This document shows, one piece after another, positions 8,318 through 13,144 of a stretch of 13,144 nt of DNA. The stretch's first letter is position 1, and each line of letters starts with the position of its first letter. The position numbers and the translations under genes were made by a program. The notes under the pieces are model-generated. The model was not told the DNA's origin, did not search any database, and saw nothing but the letters and a program-made list of their open reading frames with translations. The stretch comes from Clostridia bacterium (lineage in GTDB: Bacteria > Bacillota > Clostridia > Christensenellales > UBA1242): NCBI GenBank assembly GCA_900767835.1, contig CAAGAO010000002.1, forward strand, positions 1-13,144, in the 5' to 3' direction.

Positions 8318-8336
8318 TTAACTCGACTTGAGTTGA
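8318..8336. repeat. Short inverted repeat upstream of degV
   Basis: AACTC (8320-8324) and GAGTT (8330-8334) are separated by 5 nt, extendable to 7 bp with one G-T pair. It lies between the typA terminator and the degV promoter, about 160 nt upstream of the latter. It might be a protein-binding dyad or a minor hairpin. It does not match the CIRCE element (spacing and sequence differ). The rest of 8162-8350 is AT-rich with no gene seen. Confidence 0.3.
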
Positions 8337-8350
8337 ATAAATAGTGCAAA

Positions 8351-8425
8351 AAAGCAAAGCAAAATTTTGAATTTTCATTAAAAGTTTGGCAACTTTATAA
8401 GGGTAAACATATTTTACTTTGCTTT
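8351..8425 (-). terminator. Probable typA terminator with long structured loop
   Basis: AAAGCAAAG (8351-8359) pairs over 9 bp with CTTTGCTTT (8417-8425), and on the minus strand the 3' arm continues into T's. The 57-nt loop contains its own hairpin, AAAGTT/AACTTT (8381-8386 with 8391-8396, loop TGGC). It begins 13 nt past the typA stop. The large loop makes it less certain than the other terminators in this window. Confidence 0.5.
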
Positions 8426-8438
8426 ATTAATATAATAA

Positions 8439-10280
8439 TTAATCTACAACTATTTTTCCGCGAAGAAGTTTGCCACGTTCACGCATACGCATATTGTGGT
8501 CTAAGATTTTTTTGCGGATTCTTATTGATTTTGGAGTTACTTCCATTAATTCATCTGGGGCTAGGAACTCTATGCAGTCTTCTAGACTCATAACTTTTAC
8601 CGGGGTTAATCTTAGGGCTTCATCTGAGCCAGATGAACGGCAGTTTGAAAGGTGTTTTGTTTTGCAAACATTTACTACAATATCTTCTCCTTTAGGATTT
8701 TGTCCTATAACCATTCCGCCATATACTGGCACGCCAGGACCTATAAACAAGTCACCACGACCTTGTGCGTTAAACAAGCCGTATACTATAGACTCGCCTG
8801 ATTCAAATGAGATTAATGAGCCATATTCTCTTGTTTCAATTTCGCCTTTATATGGTTCATAATCGTAAAATACAGAGCCCATAATGCCTTCGCCTTTTGT
8901 ATCAGTTAAAAGTTCGCTTTTAAAACCAAACAAGCCTCTTTCCGGTACATAGAACTCTAATTTCATACGACTACCTTTTGGTGACATAGAGATAAGTTCA
9001 CCTTTTCTTACGCCCATTTTATTCATAATTGTACCAACTGAATCCGCCGGAACATCTACGGTTAAAATATCAATAGGTTCACATTTTTTGCCGTCTATTT
9101 CTTTAAATCTAACACGTGGGTTGCTAACTTGGAATTCGTAGCCATCTCTACGCATATTTTCAATTAAAATACTAAGGTGCATTTCACCACGACCGCATAC
9201 AGTAAATGCATCGCTTGTTGCAGTGTCTGAAACTCTTAAAGATAAATCTTTAACTGCTTCTTTATAAAGTCTATCACGCAAGTGACGGCTTGTAACGAAC
9301 TTACCTTCTTTGCCAGCAAATGGAGAGTCGTTTACTAAAAAAGTCATTTCTACACTTGGCTCTGCAATTTTAACGAACTCTAATGGTTCTACTCTTTCTG
9401 GTGAGCAGATAGTGTCACCTATTTTTGTGTCTTCAATGCCGGCAACACAGCAGATATCACCAACAGAAACTTCCTTGGCTGGAACTCTTTTTAATCCTTC
9501 AAAGGTAAATAATTGAACAATTTTACCTTTTACGTTTTTGCTCGCATCGTGATAGTTGCATACCACTATGTTATCATTTACTCTTAGTGTGCCACTTTCA
9601 ACTTTGCCTATTGCAAGTCTACCAACGTAATCGTTTTGTTCGGCAGATGAAATTAACATTCTTGCAGGGGCTTTATCATCGCCTTCTGGTGCTGGAATGT
9701 GTTTTAAAATTGTTTCAAATAGTGGAACAAAATCTGTGCCTTTAACATTTGGGTCTAATGATGAAATGCCAAGTCTTGCAGACGCAAAAACAAATGGGCT
9801 TTCTAGTTGCTCATCATTTGCATTTAAGTCCATTAAAAGTTCTAAAACTTCATCTTGAACTTCGCTAAGTCTTGCGTCTGGTTTATCTATTTTGTTTACC
9901 ACAACAATTACTTTTAAATTTAAAGATAGTGCCTTTTCTAGCACAAATCTTGTTTGAGGCATTGTGCCTTCATAGGCATCAACAACTAACAAAACACCAT
10001 CAACCATTTTTAAAACACGTTCAACTTCACCACCGAAATCGGCGTGTCCTGGGGTGTCTATAATGTTGATTTTTACGCCATTATATTGACAACTTGTGTT
10101 TTTTGCAAGTATGGTAATTCCACGTTCTTTTTCAAGAGCGTTTGAGTCCATAACTCTATCTTCTACAACTTGATTTTCTCTAAATACATTGCCTTGTTTT
10201 AACATTTCGTTAACCAAACTTGTTTTACCATGGTCAACGTGGGCAATTATTGCTATATTTCTAATTTTTTCGTTTTTCAT
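8439..10280 (-). CDS. typA: Ribosome-associated GTPase TypA/BipA
   Basis: This 613-residue translational GTPase of the EF-G/EF-4/TypA superfamily has the normal length for TypA/BipA. The family binds 70S ribosomes, assists large-subunit assembly and is needed under cold and other stress. The GTP-binding motifs are all present: AHVDHGKT (13-20, G1), RGITI (53-57, G2), DTPGH (75-79, G3), NKID (129-132, G4) and SAR (167-169, G5). The TypA signature is seen in GRGEMHLSILIENMRRDGYE and in the C-terminal end TPKSIRIRKKILDHNMRMRE. The start at 10280 has AGGA 6 nt upstream. The gene follows rplT by 71 nt on the same strand, with an intrinsic terminator hairpin ending only 12-13 nt before its start codon. 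No promoter fits between them, so it is probably expressed by read-through from the ribosomal-protein operon or from a promoter upstream of the hairpin. Its job in ribosome biogenesis matches its neighbours. Confidence 0.97.
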   Translation of the reverse strand: MKNEKIRNIAIIAHVDHGKTSLVNEMLKQGNVFRENQVVEDRVMDSNALEKERGITILAKNTSCQYNGVKINIIDTPGHADFGGEVERVLKMVDGVLLVVDAYEGTMPQTRFVLEKALSLNLKVIVVVNKIDKPDARLSEVQDEVLELLMDLNANDEQLESPFVFASARLGISSLDPNVKGTDFVPLFETILKHIPAPEGDDKAPARMLISSAEQNDYVGRLAIGKVESGTLRVNDNIVVCNYHDASKNVKGKIVQLFTFEGLKRVPAKEVSVGDICCVAGIEDTKIGDTICSPERVEPLEFVKIAEPSVEMTFLVNDSPFAGKEGKFVTSRHLRDRLYKEAVKDLSLRVSDTATSDAFTVCGRGEMHLSILIENMRRDGYEFQVSNPRVRFKEIDGKKCEPIDILTVDVPADSVGTIMNKMGVRKGELISMSPKGSRMKLEFYVPERGLFGFKSELLTDTKGEGIMGSVFYDYEPYKGEIETREYGSLISFESGESIVYGLFNAQGRGDLFIGPGVPVYGGMVIGQNPKGEDIVVNVCKTKHLSNCRSSGSDEALRLTPVKVMSLEDCIEFLAPDELMEVTPKSIRIRKKILDHNMRMRERGKLLRGKIVVD

Positions 10281-10292
10281 AAAATTTCCTTT

Positions 10293-10323
10293 AAAAAATG
10301 TAGTTTTATTAAACTACATTTTT
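10293..10323 (-). terminator. Intrinsic terminator after rplT, abutting the typA ribosome-binding site
   Basis: A perfect 13-bp stem pairs 10294-10306 with 10311-10323 (core ATGTAGTTT/AAACTACAT) around a 4-nt loop. On the minus strand it ends in TTTTTT. It lies 28 nt past the rplT stop. The typA AGGAAA site begins immediately after the T-tract, so the element may act as a partial terminator or leader hairpin for typA. Confidence 0.85.
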
Positions 10324-10351
10324 ATTATTACTTTCTTTATAAATTCTTAAA

Positions 10352-10699
10352 CTAATTTGCTTTAACTTGAGCAACTAATGCTTTAAAGCCTTCTGCATCG
10401 TTAACAGCCATATCTGCTAAGATTTTTCTGTTTAATCCGATGTTTGCTTGTTTTAAACCATACATAAATTTGCTGTATGAAATATCGTTTTGGTGGCAAG
10501 CAGCATTAATTCTTTGAATCCATAAAGAACGGAAATTACGTTTTTTAAGTCTTCTGCCAACGTATGCATATTGACCACTTTTCATAACGGCTTCTCTCGC
10601 TACTCTGTAAAGTTTAGATTTAGAACCTCTGTAGCCTTTTGCTTGTTTTAATATTGCTCTTCTTTTTTTAAGAGCATTAACTGATCTTTTAATTCTCAT
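10352..10699 (-). CDS. rplT: 50S ribosomal protein bL20
   Basis: The 115-residue basic protein matches bL20: start MRIKRSVNALKKRR, the region QAKGYRGSKSKLYRVAREAV, GRRLKKRNFRSLWIQRINAA, and the C-terminal LNRKILADMAVND. bL20 binds 23S rRNA early in large-subunit assembly. In bacteria studied so far it also represses its own infC-rpmI-rplT operon by binding a 23S-like site in the mRNA. The start is supported by GGGAG (10709-10713), 9 nt upstream of the ATG. It lies 22 nt after rpmI and is the last gene before the operon's terminator at 10293-10323. Confidence 0.98.
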   Translation of the reverse strand: MRIKRSVNALKKRRAILKQAKGYRGSKSKLYRVAREAVMKSGQYAYVGRRLKKRNFRSLWIQRINAACHQNDISYSKFMYGLKQANIGLNRKILADMAVNDAEGFKALVAQVKAN

Positions 10700-10721
10700 T
10701 GTATAATTCTCCCTTTAAACC

Positions 10722-10916
10722 TTACGCGTTAATTAATCTTTTAATAGTTTTGCTTTGAGTTTTTGCTAGAACTCTACCGCGTCTTAATTTTCTTTTTCTT
10801 GCTTGACTTTTTTCAGTCATAAAGTGCCCTCTATCTGTTCCGTTAATCATAACTTTTCCAGATTTGGTTATTTTAAATCTTTTTTTAGCACCGCTATGTG
10901 ATTTTTGTTTTGGCAT
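10722..10916 (-). CDS. rpmI: 50S ribosomal protein bL35
   Basis: The 64-residue very basic protein has the bL35 signature MPKQKSHSGAKKRFKITKSGK, with RGHFMTEKS and the ending RLINA; its length is normal for the family. It is a late-binding structural protein of the 50S subunit. The start at 10916 is set by AAGGAG (10924-10929), 7 nt upstream. It sits between infC (72-nt gap containing a small hairpin) and rplT (22-nt gap), the classic gene order. No separate promoter is seen, so it should be co-transcribed from the infC promoter. Confidence 0.98.
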   Translation of the reverse strand: MPKQKSHSGAKKRFKITKSGKVMINGTDRGHFMTEKSQARKRKLRRGRVLAKTQSKTIKRLINA

Positions 10917-10941
10917 AATAATTCTCCTTTAATGTATTTTA

Positions 10942-10962
10942 GCCGTATGCTATTAATACGAC
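10942..10962 (-). promoter_or_regulatory. Intergenic hairpin between infC and rpmI
   Basis: GTCGTAT pairs with ATACGGC (7 bp, one G-U pair) around a 7-nt loop, between the infC stop and the rpmI ribosome-binding site. No T-tract follows, so it is not a terminator. It may stabilise the message or contribute to translational control of rpmI, which in E. coli is a target of bL20. That role here is inference. Confidence 0.45.
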
Positions 10963-10988
10963 TTATTTTGTGTTGTTTTAAAGTACAA

Positions 10989-11504
10989 CTACTTCTTTTT
11001 AGGTGAAACAATTACGATAATGTTTTTCCCAATAATTTCTGGCTCTTTTTCGCAAACACCTTTTTCTTCTACCATTTGACAATAAGATTTTACAACTTCT
11101 ATTGCTTTGCTAGAATAGGCTTGTTGACGACCACTCATTCTTAATACAACTTTTAACTTGTTGCCATCATCTAAAAATTCATAACCGCGTTTGGCTTTGA
11201 TTTCTAAATCACGCTTGTCAATAGTCATAGAAAGTTGAATTTCTTTAAGTTCGCATACTTTTTGATTCTTTTTTAGTTCTTTCTCTTTTTTTACAGCATC
11301 AAATTTATATTTGCCGTAATTCAAGATTTTGCAAACAGCAATACCATTTACGTATGACATTTGAACTAAATCTAAACCTGCTTTTTCAGCCTCTTGCATG
11401 GCTTGTGCTTTTGGCATAACACCTAATTGCTCGCCTGTTGCTCCAATTAAACGAACTTCTTTTGCAGAAATTTGTTCGTTAGTTAACAATTCTTTAAAAA
11501 TAAT
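10989..11504 (-). CDS. infC: Translation initiation factor IF-3 (probable AUU start)
   Basis: IF3 binds the 30S subunit, prevents premature 50S joining and proofreads start codons. Family features are LLTNEQISAKEVRLIGATGEQLGVM at the N-terminus, VCKILNYGKYKFD before the linker, and ELKEIQLSMTIDKRDLEIK and the KLKVVLRMSGRQ region in the C-domain. The first conventional candidate start is TTG at 11489, but the only ribosome-binding site, AAGGGGG (11511-11517), is 21 nt away from it. An in-frame ATT at 11504 is 6 nt from that site and gives a 171-residue protein starting MIFKELLTNEQI, which fits IF3 N-termini better. A second ATT at 11501 is the alternative. Non-canonical AUU starts are known for infC (E. 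coli), where IF3 rejects them and so limits its own synthesis. It is first in the operon with rpmI and rplT, behind a structured leader. Confidence 0.93.
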   Translation of the reverse strand: MIFKELLTNEQISAKEVRLIGATGEQLGVMPKAQAMQEAEKAGLDLVQMSYVNGIAVCKILNYGKYKFDAVKKEKELKKNQKVCELKEIQLSMTIDKRDLEIKAKRGYEFLDDGNKLKVVLRMSGRQQAYSSKAIEVVKSYCQMVEEKGVCEKEPEIIGKNIIVIVSPKKK

Positions 11505-11510
11505 TGTAAT

Positions 11511-11517
11511 CCCCCTT
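11511..11517 (-). promoter_or_regulatory. Ribosome-binding site deciding the infC start
   Basis: AAGGGGG on the minus strand is the only purine-rich site near the 5' end of infC. Its distance is 6 nt to the ATT at 11504, 9 nt to the ATT at 11501 and 21 nt to the TTG at 11489. Normal spacing therefore points to an AUU start. Confidence 0.75.
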
Positions 11518-11546
11518 TTTGTGTACCTTTAAAGTTCCGCCATTGT

Positions 11547-11576
11547 CTATTTAAAAAAGAAATAGGCAGAAGACAT
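11547..11576 (-). CDS. Possible 9-codon leader peptide overlapping the attenuator
   Basis: ATG at 11576..11574 is followed in frame by codons giving MSSAYFFFK and a TAG at 11549..11547. GGGAG lies 5 nt upstream, inside the terminator's 5' arm, and the Phe codons come from the terminator's 3' arm and T-tract. A ribosome here would open the terminator. It may be a chance product of the T-tract; no conservation data are available. Confidence 0.2.
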   Translation of the reverse strand: MSSAYFFFK

Positions 11577-11595
11577 AAAAACTCCCACCTATTTC
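11553..11595 (-). terminator. Attenuator terminator in the infC leader
   Basis: Arms 11582-11595 and 11559-11572 pair over 14 positions: the outer 8 bp are perfect (GAAATAGG/CCTATTTC), while the inner 6 include three G-U pairs. The loop is 9 nt, and six T's follow on the minus strand (11558..11553). It lies about 50 nt upstream of infC within the transcribed leader, so it must be conditionally bypassed for the operon to be expressed. Confidence 0.85.
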
Positions 11596-11683
11596 CTCAA
11601 AAAAAATGAAAAGAAACAAAACTCCGCAGTCAAATCGTTTTTCGACTGGTGAGAAGTGGAAACTTCTACTCGATAACGCTAGT

Positions 11684-11713
11684 ATTATATCAAACCGCCC
11701 CACCACTTGTCAA
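11684..11713 (-). promoter_or_regulatory. Strong promoter of the infC-rpmI-rplT operon
   Basis: A perfect TTGACA (11713..11708) and a perfect TATAAT (11689..11684) are separated by 18 nt, with a TGA just before the -10 (extended -10). The spacer is unusually G-rich (GTGGTGGGGCGG) for this genome. This is the closest match to consensus in the window and suits a ribosomal-protein operon. Between it and the terminator at 11881 (11714-11880) I see no gene. Confidence 0.9.
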
Positions 11714-11880
11714 CTACTTTTTTAAAATTATTTGTTAAAGTTGATTTTACAAGTAAATGGAAAAGAGTTTCAATAGAGTTCGGTTGCTTTTGAGATAAAC
11801 AGTTAGAATATTTTATAGTATAAAATTACATTGCTTTTATGTTAAAAAACTCTCTAATAACCACATATTTTTGTTATATT

Positions 11881-11922
11881 AAAAATGCGGGGACAACTTT
11901 TTGCAAAAAGTTATTCCCCGCA
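11881..11922 (-). terminator. Strong intrinsic terminator of the LRR surface-protein gene
   Basis: TGCGGGGA (11886-11893) pairs with TCCCCGCA (11915-11922). Across a small internal loop the stem continues with AACTTTTT/AAAAAGTT (11895-11902 with 11905-11912). Five T's follow on the minus strand (11885..11881). It starts 33 nt past the stop codon and is the most GC-rich hairpin here. It insulates the surface-protein gene from the infC promoter. Confidence 0.92.
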
Positions 11923-11955
11923 CCTCTTTTAAAAACTTTAAATGTTTTTATTTTA

Positions 11956-13144
11956 TTAATTCGCGGTTTTTTGTCTGAAATAATAATTCTTCCAAGCACC
12001 TTTAAATTTTATTGAGTTATCTGCTGGGTTAGTTAAAGACATACCCGCTGCTGATAAATCAGTATAGGTTTTATTATCAGCTGAATATTGCCAATTATCT
12101 GTTTTTTCAAAAGTTATTGTTGCTAATTTATTGCAAAGAGAAAATACTTCTGACCCTATTGTTATTACGCTACTTGGTATGGTTATTGTGGTTAATTTAG
12201 TGCAACCAATAAATGCTTGTGACCCTATTGTTATTACACTATTTGGTATGGTTATTGTGGTTAAATTGCTGCAATTAGCGAATGCATTCGCACCTATTGA
12301 TGTTACATCACTTGGTATGATTATTGTGGTTAAATTGGTGCAATTAGAAAATACCCAATCATATATTGTTGTTACACTGCTTGATATGGTTATTATCGTC
12401 AATTTAGAACAATTCATGAATGCCCCTTCACCTATTGTTGTTACACTGTTTGGTATTGTTATTTTTGTTAAACCAGTGCAACCAGAGAATACATACTCAC
12501 CTATTGTTGTTACACCGTTTGGTATTGTTACGGCGGTTAAATTAGTACAATTTAAGAATGCTTTAACACCTATTTCTGTTGCACTGCTTGGAATAATTAT
12601 GCTCGAATACGAGTTAGCATTTTCTATAGATTTATTTTGTTGTTCAAAACCAACAAAAGTATTAACAAATTTAACTCCATTTGTACTATCATAGAAATAA
12701 CTAGGTATGTTTAAGGTTGCATTAGATTCGGAGGTTGCTGGAACACCTTTTATAGTTCCGTTACTAAAAGTGTAACCTAATGCTTCTGATGTTTGATTTT
12801 GATTTACTCTATCAAATGATAGTGTTAAGTCTAAGTTTTTTGTCGCAGCTGAAATGTTTTCACTAGTTAATAAACTCAAAGTTAGAGTCATTGTAACGGC
12901 GGTTTTATCTTTTTTTAGTTCACACACAAAACCAGAATTATTACTGCCAGTTGAAAATGTTACGGCTGGTTTTACATTAGATGGTAAATTGTCAACATTT
13001 AAAGTAGCAATAACATCGTAGGCGTTTGACTCGTTTGTTAGTGTGAATGTGAATACTATGTCAGTTGCAATGGCATCACCTTCTGCATTTAGGTCATCAA
13101 AGTAAATTTTGTCAAAATTCCAAGAATCAGCGGTTCCGTCAATA
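11956..13144 (-). CDS. BspA-like leucine-rich-repeat surface protein, 5' end outside window (partial)
   Basis: The frame is open from the right edge to the TAA at 11958..11956, so 395 C-terminal residues are seen and the start lies beyond 13144. A GTG at 12927 is in frame but has no ribosome-binding site, and coding continues upstream without a stop. Residues about 1-170 of the visible part are Thr/Asn-rich and look beta-rich (for example DIVFTFTLTNES), possibly Ig-like modules. Next come seven 23-residue repeats of the LRR_5/BspA type, such as LTTITIPNSVITIGSQAFIG (12109-12609), then a short non-repeat tail (FEKTDNWQYSADNKTYTDLS) ending FKGAWKNYYFRQKTAN. BspA-like repeats are typical of secreted or surface adhesion proteins. 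No sorting signal or membrane segment is visible at the C-terminus, so anchoring, if any, must be N-terminal. The ligand is unknown. It is followed by its own terminator. Confidence 0.85.
   Translation of the reverse strand, partial: IDGTADSWNFDKIYFDDLNAEGDAIATDIVFTFTLTNESNAYDVIATLNVDNLPSNVKPAVTFSTGSNNSGFVCELKKDKTAVTMTLTLSLLTSENISAATKNLDLTLSFDRVNQNQTSEALGYTFSNGTIKGVPATSESNATLNIPSYFYDSTNGVKFVNTFVGFEQQNKSIENANSYSSIIIPSSATEIGVKAFLNCTNLTAVTIPNGVTTIGEYVFSGCTGLTKITIPNSVTTIGEGAFMNCSKLTIITISSSVTTIYDWVFSNCTNLTTIIIPSDVTSIGANAFANCSNLTTITIPNSVITIGSQAFIGCTKLTTITIPSSVITIGSEVFSLCNKLATITFEKTDNWQYSADNKTYTDLSAAGMSLTNPADNSIKFKGAWKNYYFRQKTAN
12109..12609 (-). repeat. Seven 69-bp tandem repeats encoding BspA-type LRRs
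   Basis: Seven units of exactly 23 codons, plus a partial eighth (LATITF), follow the pattern L-T-x-I-T-I-P-x-S-V-T-x-I-G-x-x-A-F-x-x-C-x-x. Repeat length divisible by three also keeps a reverse-strand frame open (12131-12694), which I regard as an artefact. DNA similarity between units is high (blocks such as ggtatggttattgtggtta recur), so copy number could vary by recombination. Confidence 0.9.

Larger units (their letters stand above)
11505..11677 (-). ncRNA. infC operon leader, probable L20-type autoregulatory attenuator
   Basis: The untranslated leader of about 170 nt runs from the predicted transcript start near 11677 to infC. In order it contains an early hairpin AGAAGT-TTCC-ACTTCT (11667..11652), a stem CAGTC/GACTG (11648..11644 with 11631..11627), and a terminator (11595..11553). 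TTCTCACC (11655..11648) can pair over 8 positions (two G-U) with GGTGGGAG (11589..11582), which is the inner 5' arm of the terminator. That gives an alternative, antiterminator-like or pseudoknot fold that also competes with the early hairpin. In Firmicutes bL20 is known to control infC-rpmI-rplT by transcription attenuation in such a leader. Assignment to that class rests on position and fold, not on an alignment. Confidence 0.75.

Noticed and set aside
8318..8336. CIRCE/HrcA operator
   Set aside because: The inverted repeat has 5-nt rather than 9-nt spacing and lacks the TTAGCACTC sequence.
8470..8862. 130-codon plus-strand frame inside typA
   Set aside because: Antisense to the conserved C-terminal part of TypA. 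Two other reverse frames in typA (9310-9516, 9872-10063) were dismissed for the same reason.
10989..11489. infC starting at TTG 11489
   Set aside because: The only ribosome-binding site is 21 nt away; an in-frame ATT at 11504 has normal spacing and a family-like N-terminus.
11553..11600. T-box riboswitch, suggested by the GGUGGGAG segment
   Set aside because: The T-box consensus around UGGNACCGCG is absent, and the downstream gene is infC rather than a tRNA-synthetase or amino-acid gene.
11757..11798. 13-codon plus-strand ORF between infC promoter and LRR terminator
   Set aside because: No ribosome-binding site or promoter, and too short to support.
12131..12694. 187-codon plus-strand frame opposite the LRR repeats
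   Set aside because: The 69-bp repeat keeps all frames in phase, so a repeat without a stop stays open by necessity; the LRR frame on the minus strand matches a known family.
11956..12927. LRR protein starting at GTG 12927
   Set aside because: No ribosome-binding site, and the frame continues open and protein-like to the right edge, so the gene is 5'-truncated by the window.

Overview
The window is AT-rich DNA from what looks like an uncultured, low-GC Firmicute (Clostridia or Bacilli type). The signs are the infC-rpmI-rplT operon, typA and degV in Firmicute style, intrinsic terminators with short T-tracts, sigma-A-type promoters and large secreted repeat proteins. TGG encodes Trp at the positions checked, so nothing suggests a mycoplasma code. 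The species-level guess is inference. Every sizeable gene lies on the minus strand; the only plausible plus-strand gene is a 58-codon ORF near the left edge.

Layout by plus coordinate. Positions 1-371 are a T-rich intergenic stretch with an outward-facing minus-strand promoter (10-39) and a plus-strand promoter (316-344) for the small ORF at 372-548. A hairpin at 641-684 can terminate both that ORF and the convergent giant gene. Positions 700-6906 (minus) encode a 2068-residue secreted subtilisin-like protease. It has a signal peptide, a propeptide-like region, a complete Asp/His/Asn/Ser catalytic set, about 19 tandem repeats of about 78 residues (MBG/YGX type) and a C-terminal membrane anchor. 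Upstream are its own promoter and a terminator for the next gene. A DegV/FakB-like lipid-binding protein follows (7217-8104), with its own promoter.

Positions 8439-11713 hold the translation block, read right to left: a strong promoter, a structured leader with an attenuator, infC (IF3, most likely with an AUU start), rpmI (bL35), rplT (bL20), a terminator hairpin, then typA/bipA. The leader can form mutually exclusive pairings and looks like an L20-type autoregulatory attenuator. The typA ribosome-binding site directly abuts the rplT terminator, so typA is probably expressed by read-through or from a promoter upstream of the hairpin.

At the right edge (11956 to beyond 13144) is the 3' part of a surface-type protein with seven 23-residue BspA-like leucine-rich repeats, closed by a strong terminator. 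The window thus combines a housekeeping translation operon with two repeat-built surface proteins. I see no mobile element, CRISPR array, tRNA or rRNA. The most unusual items are the giant protease-repeat protein with its higher-order repeat pattern and the infC leader architecture.
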